Both the position numbers and the translations under genes were made by a program. The notes under the pieces were generated by a model. The model searched no databases and had not been told where the DNA came from. It was given only the letters and a program-made list of their open reading frames with translations. 64,000 bases of DNA, from positions 85,319 to 149,318 of the forward strand of contig NZ_FOFF01000017.1 in assembly GCF_900110755.1 (NCBI RefSeq), given 5' to 3'. Source of the DNA: Streptomyces sp. yr375. Lineage in GTDB: Bacteria; Actinomycetota; Actinomycetes; Streptomycetales; Streptomycetaceae. Shown here piece after piece: positions 32,617 to 41,200 of the stretch (position 1 is the first letter of the stretch; each line of letters starts with the position of its first letter).

Positions 32617-34089
32617 TCAGCCCGCCTCGACGGGGCGGTTGCCGTCCGCCGCCTCCGCCACCGGCCGGCCGACGTCGGCCGAGGCGGCCGGGACCGAGGC
32701 ATCCGTGACCGGGGCCTTCGTCATCACCGTCCCCGCGACCGAGCCCTCCGCGACCTTGGCCTCCGTGTCATCCGTGGCCTCCGGGTCCGGAGCCAAGGGG
32801 AGTTCGCCGTTCAGGACGCGATGCGCGCGCTCCGAGTCCAGAGCGCCTTCCCAGCGGGAGACCGCGAAGGCGGCCACGCAGTTGCCGAGCAGGTTGGTGG
32901 CCACGCGCATCGAGTCCATGATGCGGTCCACGCCCAGCAGGAGGGCGACCGCCCCGGCGGGGATGACCCCGAGCGCGGAGGCGGTCGCCGACAGCGCGAG
33001 GAACGCCGAACCGGGCACGCCCGCCATGCCCTTGCTGGTGAGCATGAGCATCAGTACGACGGTCACCTGCTGGCCCAGGGTCAGATCGACGCCGACGGCC
33101 TGGGCGATGAACAGGGTCGCGATGGACAGGTAGATCGACGCGCCGTCGAGGTTGAAGGAGTAGCCGGTGGGCACCACGAGGCCCACGGCGTCGTCGCGGC
33201 AGCCGGCGTGACGCAGTTTCTGCATCATGCGCGGCATGACGGTCTCGCTGGAGGCGGTGCCGAGGGCGAGCAGCATCTCCTCGCGGGTGTAGCGGACGAA
33301 CTTCCACAGGCTCAGCCCGGTGAACGCCTTCAGCGCCGCCGCGAGCAGCAGCAGGAACAGCAGGGCGACGGCGTAACAGACGCCGATGAGCTTGCCGTAC
33401 GTCGACAGCACGCCCAGCCCGTACTGGCCGACCAGATGCGCGGTGGCGCCGAAGACCGCGAGCGGGGCGAGCTTCATGACGAAGCCGACGATCGCGAAGA
33501 CGACCTCCTGCACCTGCTCGACGGCCGGCAGGACGGCGGGCACCTTGGTGTGGCCGAGGTGGAGGAGGGCCGCGCCCACGAGACAGGCGAGGACCAGAAC
33601 CTGCAACAGCGAGTTCTCGGCGAACGCCCCCACGGCGCTCTCGGGCAGCGCGTGCAGGAGGAACTCGCCGGTCGACGGCAGTGACCCGCCGCCGGTCTTC
33701 GCCTCGACCGCGCCCGCGTCGAGCTGGGCCGGATCGACGTTCATGCCGGCGCCGGGCCGCACCAGGTTTCCCGCGACCAGGCCGAAGAGCAGGGCGAACG
33801 TCGTCGCCACCTCGAACCAGATGAGAGCCTTGAGGCCGATGCGGCCGAACGCCCTCAGATTGCCGGCCTTGGCTATGCCGGTGACCACCACACAGAACAC
33901 GAGCGGCGCGATGACCGCTTTGATGAGCCTCACGAAGCCGTCGCCCAACGGCTGAACGGCGGTACCCAATCCGGGCCACAGCCGTCCCACGACCACTCCG
34001 AGCACCAGGGCGCAGGCGACCTGTATGAACAGAGAGGTACGCAGTAGACGTGCGACGCGTCGCGCAAGGGACGGTACGGACAGCGACAC
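32617..34089 (-). CDS. dctA: C4-dicarboxylate/cation symporter (DctA, DAACS family)
   Basis: The 490-residue carrier imports succinate, fumarate, malate or related acids with protons or sodium. Eight or more hydrophobic segments and family motifs are present: RLIKAVIAPLVFCVVVTGIA, the serine-rich loop ALGTASSETVMPRMMQK, the substrate helix YSFNLDGASIYLSIATLFIAQA and LMLTSKGMAGVPGSAF, with NLLGN in the last helix. The GTG at 34089 is chosen for its AAGGAG 5 nt upstream. An odd C-terminal tail of about 50 residues (VTDASVPAASADVGRPV) is low-complexity and not part of the family. Confidence 0.94.
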   Translation of the reverse strand: MSLSVPSLARRVARLLRTSLFIQVACALVLGVVVGRLWPGLGTAVQPLGDGFVRLIKAVIAPLVFCVVVTGIAKAGNLRAFGRIGLKALIWFEVATTFALLFGLVAGNLVRPGAGMNVDPAQLDAGAVEAKTGGGSLPSTGEFLLHALPESAVGAFAENSLLQVLVLACLVGAALLHLGHTKVPAVLPAVEQVQEVVFAIVGFVMKLAPLAVFGATAHLVGQYGLGVLSTYGKLIGVCYAVALLFLLLLAAALKAFTGLSLWKFVRYTREEMLLALGTASSETVMPRMMQKLRHAGCRDDAVGLVVPTGYSFNLDGASIYLSIATLFIAQAVGVDLTLGQQVTVVLMLMLTSKGMAGVPGSAFLALSATASALGVIPAGAVALLLGVDRIMDSMRVATNLLGNCVAAFAVSRWEGALDSERAHRVLNGELPLAPDPEATDDTEAKVAEGSVAGTVMTKAPVTDASVPAASADVGRPVAEAADGNRPVEAG

Positions 34090-34460
34090 AGGCACTCCTT
34101 CGAGCCAGACTTTCGCCATACGGAAAAGATCTTCCGTAGCGTGCCCGCCACTATGGCCCACGTCATGACTTCGCAGAAGAGTCCGGACTCGCACCGCCGA
34201 AATATTGGACGTTCGTCCAAGTACCCGCCCGCCGACACCCGCCGGCACCCACTGACGGCCAGCGCCGGCACCGACACGTCTGCGGGACGGATGGATTCTG
34301 TCCGTCCATCCGGTGACGAGCCTGTGTGGATGTTGTAGTCGCCGGTCGGCGCGACGGCGGTCTATCAGCCGTTCAGGGCGTATTCGATACGGATTCGATC
34401 CGCCGCCGCTTCCGGGCACAGGCTTGCGGCGGTATCTGCGGTGCAGTAAGTACGTGAACC
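34090..34460. promoter_or_regulatory. 371-nt divergent spacer between dctA and yceI with three dyads
   Basis: No gene is present. Three inverted repeats are visible: TACGGAA-N6-TTCCGTA (34119-34138), 30 bp from the dctA start; TTGGACG-TT-CGTCCAA (34205-34220), a perfect 7+7 palindrome of the TetR-operator kind; and nested GGACGGA/TCCGTCC with GGATGGA/TCCATCC (34285-34312). The first is best placed to control dctA. The regulators are unknown. Confidence 0.55.
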
Positions 34461-35117
34461 ATGAACCTGTTCACCCGCGGCGCCTCCTTCCGGCGCTCGG
34501 CTCCCCCCACCGCTCCGCAACCCCCCGTCGGCTCCCCCGCTTTCCCCGCCGCCGGTCTCCCGAACCCCGCTCTGGCGGCGCTGACCGGAGAGTGGATGAT
34601 CGACCCGGCGCACAGCCGGATAGGTTTCTCCGTCCGGCACGCCCTGGTGACGACGGTGCGCGGCGCTTTCACGGAGTACGAGAGCCGGCTCTATTTCGAC
34701 GGCCACGACCCGGCCCGCTCACGGGCCGAGATCGTGCTGTCCACCGCGAGTGTCGACACCGGCGTGGAACAGCGCGACGTGCACCTGGTCGGCCGTGACT
34801 TCCTGGACGCCCGGACCTATCCGCGGATGGGTTTCACCAGTACCGCCGTCCATCTCGCGGGTCCCGACGTCTTCCGGATGACCGGCGATCTCACCATCAG
34901 GGAGACCACCCGTCCCGTGGTCCTGGACCTCACCTACCTGGGGCATGTCACCGACCCGTTCGGCTACGAGCGGGCCGGCTTCGACGGCACCACCACCATC
35001 GACCGTTCCGAATGGGGCCTCACGTACAACGCCCGGCTGGCCGAGGGCGGCGCCATGGTGAGCGAGAAGGTGCGTCTCCAGTTCGACATCGCCGCGATCC
35101 GCACCCCCGTCGGCTGA
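34461..35117 (+). CDS. YceI-domain protein
   Basis: The 218-residue protein has an N-terminal proline/alanine-rich stretch (about 1-40), then a complete YceI lipocalin-like beta-barrel: GEWMIDPAHSRIGFSVRHALVTTVRGAF, AEIVLSTASVDTGVEQRDVHL, DFLDARTYPRMGFTST, MTGDLTIRETTRPVVLDL and SEWGLTYN. YceI proteins bind isoprenoid-like lipids; in actinobacteria their role is unsettled. No signal peptide is evident, so it is probably cytoplasmic. Monocistronic, ended by the hairpin at 35189. Confidence 0.92.
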   Translation: MNLFTRGASFRRSAPPTAPQPPVGSPAFPAAGLPNPALAALTGEWMIDPAHSRIGFSVRHALVTTVRGAFTEYESRLYFDGHDPARSRAEIVLSTASVDTGVEQRDVHLVGRDFLDARTYPRMGFTSTAVHLAGPDVFRMTGDLTIRETTRPVVLDLTYLGHVTDPFGYERAGFDGTTTIDRSEWGLTYNARLAEGGAMVSEKVRLQFDIAAIRTPVG

Positions 35118-35188
35118 CCGAAGGTCCCTCTCACCCCGTCGGCGGGGACGGCCGGGATGCCCGCAGGGGCACGATCTGTCTGTTCTGT

Positions 35189-35219
35189 ACCCGGCACCGC
35201 CGCTTTGTCGGTGCCGGGT
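35189..35219 (+). terminator. Terminator between yceI and the PKS gene
   Basis: ACCCGGCACCG (35189-35199) and CGGTGCCGGGT (35209-35219) pair perfectly, 71 nt after the yceI stop and 56 nt before the PKS start. It isolates the biosynthetic unit. Confidence 0.75.
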
Positions 35220-35275
35220 CGTAGGCTGATCAACGGGCCGCCTGGGCGCGGACGTTCGGACGAGGGGACAGCCTG

Positions 35276-38200
35276 GTGGGTACGGCGGAGGCGTTCGATG
35301 TGCGGTGGTCCGTCCCGGAGCTGCTCGTGGCGAACTCCTTACGCCAGGGCGGCAAACTCGCGTTCGCCGATGACCGGCGCGGGGTGAGCTGGGCCGAACT
35401 GGAGCGCAGGACCGCTCGGTTGGCGGCGCGGCTGGAGGTTCCCCGGGGTTCCAGGGTGGCCTTCTGTCTGGACGCCTGTGTGGAGTTGGTCGAGGGGCTC
35501 CTCGCCACGGTGCGGGCCGCCGCGGTCGGCGTGCCGCTGAGTTCGCGCGGCACCGACGCCGAGCTCGCCGAGCTGCTGACCGACTGCGACCCCTCTGTGC
35601 TGGTCACCGACCGGCGGAACCTGCCGCGCATCGCCCGGCTGACGGCGGGCCGTCCGCTCCGGCTGGTCGTGACCGGCGAGGGCCCGCTGCCGGCCGACGT
35701 CACCCGCTTCGAGACCCTCGCCGCCGAACCACCACAACCGCCACAGCCGCCACAGCCCTCGCAGCCGTCGTCGGCCGTGCCCCGCGACGATCTCGGTCTG
35801 GACGAACCCGCCTGGCTGCTCTACACGTCCGGCACCTCCGGCACCGCCAGGGCCGCGGTGTCCAGCCAGCGGTCCGCGCTCTGGTCCTCGGTCGCCTGCT
35901 ACCGCCCACGGCTCGGGCTGTCGGAGGCGGACCGCGTGCTGTGGCCGCTGCCGCTCTCGCACACCTACGCCCACTCGCTCTGCGTCCTGGGCACCACCGT
36001 GGCGGGGGCGAGCGCACGGATCACGGCGACCCCCGAACCGGCCGAACTGGCCCGCCTGGTCGGCGAGTTCGCGCCGACCGTGCTGGCCGGTGTGCCCCTG
36101 ACCTACCGCCAGTTGCTCGACGCCGGGCTGGGCACGGTGCCCTCGCTGCGGTTCTGCGTCACCGCCGGCGCGCCCAGCGAGCCGGCCCTGCGGGAGCAGG
36201 TCGAGACGCGGTTCGGGGCCCCGCTCCTCGACGGCTACGGCAGCACCGAGACCTGCGGCAAGATCGCCATGGAGTCACCCGACGGGCCGAGGACGCCCGG
36301 TGGCAGCGGGCGTCCGCTGCCCGGCATGGAGGTCCGGATCGTCGCCCCGGAAACCGGCCGGGACGCCCCCGAAACCAAGGATGAGGGCGAGGGTGAGGGC
36401 GAGATCTGGGTGCGCGGCCCGGGCCTCATGCTCGGCTATCACAACCGGCCCGAGGACACCGCCGACGCCGTGCGCGACGGCTGGTACCGCACGGGTGACC
36501 TGGGCCGACTGGGCGAGGACGGCGTCCTGACCGTCACCGGCCGGGTGACCGACCGGATCGTACGCGGCGGGGAGAACGTCGACCCGGCCGAGGTCGAGCA
36601 GGTGCTGCGCGGTCTGCCGGGGGTGCGGGACGCGGCCGTGGTGGCGCGGGCGCATCCGCTGCTCGGCGAGGTCCCGGTGGCGTTCGTGGTGCCCGCGCGG
36701 CCGACCCTCGACCCGGCCGCCCTGCTGCGGGCCTGCGCCTCGGTGCTCTCCGCGCACAAGGTGCCCGACGAGATCCTGTTCACCCCGGCCGTTCCGCGCA
36801 CCGCCGGGGGCAAGCCGCGCCGCGCCCTGCTGCGCGAGGCGCTCGCCGGCCGCCCGGCCGAACCGCCGCTGGCCCGGCTGGCCGGCCGGACGCCTGGCGA
36901 GCGGCGGGCCGCGCTGACCGACCTGGTGTGCGCGGAGACCTCGGCGATCCGCGGGACGGCGGCCGATCCCGGCACCGCGTTCGCCGATCTCGGCCTGACG
37001 TCGATGGACGCGATGACCCTGTGGCACCGGCTCAGCCTGCGCACCGGTCTGCGGCTGCCGGCCACGCTGGTCTGGGACCATCCGAACCCGGCCGCGGTCG
37101 CCGCCCACCTGAACACCCGACTGCACGGCTCATCCACGCCCACGCCCGCACCCGTACTCACGACCGCGCCGCCGCGCGGTGCGGAGGCCGAGCCGGTGGC
37201 GATCGTGGCCGTCGGCTGCCGTTACCCGGGCGGAGTGCGTTCGCCCGAGGATCTCTGGCGGGTCGCGGCCGACGGAGTGGACGCCACCGGCGACTTCCCC
37301 ACCGACCGGGGCTGGGACCTCGCCGCCCTCCACGACCCCGACCCCGACCACCTCGGCACGACGTACACCCGGCGGGGCGGGTTCCTCGACGGCGTGGCGG
37401 ACTTCGACCCGCTGTTCTTCGGCATGTCGCCCCGCGAGGCCCTGGCCACCGATCCACAGCAGCGACTGCTGCTGGAGGTCGCCTGGGAGACGCTGGAGCG
37501 CGCGGGCGTCCCCGCGCCGGCGCTGCGCGGCAGCAGCACCGGGGTGTTCGTCGGGCTGATGCACGTCGGCGGCTACGGCAGCGGCCTCTCGCCGCACGAG
37601 CTGGAGGCGCAGATCGGCATCGGATCGGCGGGCAGTGTGGCGTCCGGCCGCGTCGCCTACGTCCTCGGGCTGCGCGGCCCGGTGCTGACGCTCGACACCG
37701 CCTGTTCGTCGTCGCTGGTCGCGATGGACCTGGCCGCCAAGTCGCTGCGGGCCGGGGAGTGCACGCTCGCGCTGGCGGGCGGGGTGACGGTGCTGTCGAC
37801 CCCGCAGCCGTTCGTCGCGTTCAGCCGTCAGCGCGCGCTGTCGCCGGACGGCCGGTGCCGGTCGTTCGCGGCGGGCGCGGACGGCACCGCCTGGGCCGAG
37901 GGCGTCGGTCTCGTCCTGCTGGAGAAGCTGTCGGACGCGCGGCGCAACGGGCATCCGGTGCTGGCCGTGCTGCGCGGGTCCGCGGTGAACTCGGACGGCG
38001 CGTCGAACGGCCTGACCGCTCCCAACGGCGAGGCGCAGCAGGACCTGATCCGGCTGGCGCTGGCCGACGCGGGACTGCGGCCGGCGGACGTCGACGCGGT
38101 GGAGGGCCACGGCACGGGCACCGCGCTCGGCGACCCGATCGAGGCCGGCGCCCTGCTGGCCACCTACGGGCAGGGCCGCGACCCGGCCGACCCGGTGTGG

Positions 38201-41200
38201 CTGGGCTCGGTCAAGTCGAACCTCGGGCACACGCAGGCCGCGGCGGGGGTGGCGGGCGTGATCAAGATGATCGAGGCGATGCGCCACGACGAGCTGCCCG
38301 CCTCGCTGTACGCGGAGCAGCCGTCGCCGCACGTCGACTGGGACGCCGGCGCGGTACGGCTGCTCGACCGGGCGCGCCCCTGGCCGCGCGGTGACCGCCC
38401 GCGCCGCGCGGCGATCTCGTCGTTCGGCATCGGCGGCACGAACGCCCACGTGATCATCGAGGAGCCGCCGGGGGCCGACGCGGATCCCGGCAGCGAGTCA
38501 GGGGACAGTCAGTCAAGGGACAGTGAATCGAGGGACGGTGAGTCAAGGGGCCTGCCCGTCGCCCCCTGGCTGGTGGGCGGCGGTGACGAGGCCGGGCTGC
38601 GCGCCCACGCCGGGAGGCTGGCGGCAGCGCTGGCCGACGTGAACGGCGCGTCCGCCGCGCTGGACGCCGGGTACTCGCTGGCGACGACCCGGACGCCGCT
38701 GCCGCGCCGGGCGGCCGTCCTGGCCGGCGACGCAGAGGGCCTGCTCGCAGGGCTGCGCGACCTGGCCGCCGGGATGGACGGTCCGGCGGTGCTGCGGGGC
38801 ACCGCACGCACGCGTCCCAAGGTGGCGTTGCTCTGCGCGGGCCAGGGTGCCCAACGGCCCGGCATGGGGCGTGAGTTGCGCGCGGCCTTCCCCGTCTTCG
38901 ACACGGCGTTCACCGCGCTGTGCGAGGAGTTCACCCCGTGGCTCGACCGCCCCCTGCTGGAGGTGATCGACGCCGACGACGACGGCCCACTGCACCGCAC
39001 CGACTATGCGCAGCCCGCCCTGTTCGCCTTCGAGGTCGCCCTGCACACACTCCTCGCCGACTGGGGCGTGCACCCGGACTACCTGGTCGGACACTCCATC
39101 GGTGAGCTGGCCGCCGCCCACATCGCCGGGGTGTTCTCCCGCGCCGACGCGGTACGGCTGGTCGCCGCCCGGGGCCGGTTGATGGCGGCGCTGCCCGACG
39201 GCGGCGCGATGGTCGCCGTCCGCGCGCCGCTGGCCGAGGTGACGCGGCTGTTGGACGAGGAGCCAGGCCCGGTCGCGGTCGCGGCCGTGAACGGTCCCGC
39301 GTCGGTCGTGCTGTCCGGTGCCGAGGACGCGGTGACGGCGCTGGCGGCCCGGATCGGACGGCCGTCCCGCCGCCTGCGGGTGAGCCATGCCTTCCACTCG
39401 CCGCTGCTGGACCCGATGCTCGCCGAGTACCGTGCGGTCGCCGAGTCGGTGACGTACCACCGGCCGACCGTCCCTGTGGTGTCCACGCTGACCGGCCGTC
39501 CCGAGCCCGAGGCCCTCGCCACCGCCGACTACTGGGTACGGCAGGCGCGCGAGCCGGTCCGCTTCGCCGACGCCGTCGGGTATCTGGCCGAGGACGGCGT
39601 CACGGCGTTCATCGAGGCCGGTCCGGCCGCCTCGCTCGGCACGGCCGCCGAGGAGTGCCTCGGGCCGGACACAGACGCGGTGTTCACGTCCTGCGCCGAC
39701 CCCCGTACGGCCCTGGCGGCGCTGGCCGCGCTGCATGTGCACGGGGTGGCGGTGGACTGGCGGTCGGTGTACGCGGGCAGCGGTGCCCGGCGGCGCGCGC
39801 TGCCCACGTATCCCTTCCAGCGGCAGCGGTACTGGCTGAACGCCGTCCGGCACCGTCCCCCGGCCGGTCACCCCCTGATGGGGCAGCCGCAGCCCGATGC
39901 GGACGGGCCCGGCATCCGGCACACCGCCGTGCTGTCCACCGCCCGCCACCCCTGGCTCGCCGACCACGCGATCGGCGACCGGGTGGTGGTGCCCGCGACG
40001 CTCTTCGCCGAGCTGGCCTGCCGGGCCGCCGGCACCCCCGGCACCGTCCGGCTGGCCGAACTGGCCTTCCACGAGCCGCTCGTACTGCCGTCGAACGAGC
40101 AGATGCAGGTGCAGGTGGTGGCCGGGGCGCCGGACGAGACGGGCGGCCGACCGGTGACCGTCTGGGCCCGCCCCGCCGACGCTCCGGGGCCCTGGCGGCG
40201 GCACGCCACCGCGACGACCGCCCCGGCCGAACCGCCGCCCGCCGCTCCGCCCGGCGCGTGGCCGCCCCCGGGTGCCGAGCGGATCCCGGTCGACTATCCG
40301 CGCCTCGCGGCGTACGGCCACCACTACGGTCCCGCCTTCCGCGCGGTGACCGCCCTGTGGCGCGGCGACGGCGAACTCTTCGCCGAACTGGCGCTGCCGC
40401 CCGGGGAAGCGGCGACGGCGGCCTCGTACACCCTGCACCCCGCCCTGTTCGACGCGGCACTGCACGCCGCACTGCTCGCCGAGGACCCGGGCAAGGCACC
40501 GGGCGGACGGCCTCGTCAGCCGCAGGCGCCCCTCGCCTGCACCGGTCTGACGGTGTACGCGACCGGTGCCTCCGCCGCGCGGGCCGTCGTACGGCGGCTC
40601 GGCCCGGACGAGTTCCGGGTCACCCTCACCGACCGGGCGGGCCGGCCGCTCGCCGCCGTCGACTCCGTGGTCACCCGCGCGATCCCGACGCGGTCCACGG
40701 CCGCCGCCGAGACGTACCGCCTTGCCTGGCGGCCCGCCACGCCGGTCGCAGACGCGAGCCCGGAGCACGAGGTGCTCGACGTGACCCGCCTCGCCGCCAC
40801 CGCCCTGCCCGAGGACGCCACCCTGCCCGACCGGGTGCGCGGGCTCCTCGCGGCCGTGCTGGAGCGGGTGCGCGACTGGACCTCCGATGTACGGCCCGGT
40901 CGACTGGCGGTGCTCACCGGCAACGCCACGGGCGACGACCCGGACCTCGCCGAGGCGGCGGTCGCCGGTTTCGTGCGCAGCGCCCAGTCCGAGCACCCCG
41001 GCCGGATCGTGCTGGTCGACCGGCGTGGCGGTGGTGCGGCGGCACCGGCGCGCCTGGAGGCTGCGCTGCGGTGCGGCGAGCCACAGGTCGCCCTGGGCCG
41101 TGACGGTGTCGTCCTGGTGCCCCGGCTGGTCCCCGCGGCTCCGCCCACTGCCGGACCTCCCGCCCTGGACCCCGAGGGGACGGTGCTCGTGACCGGCGGC

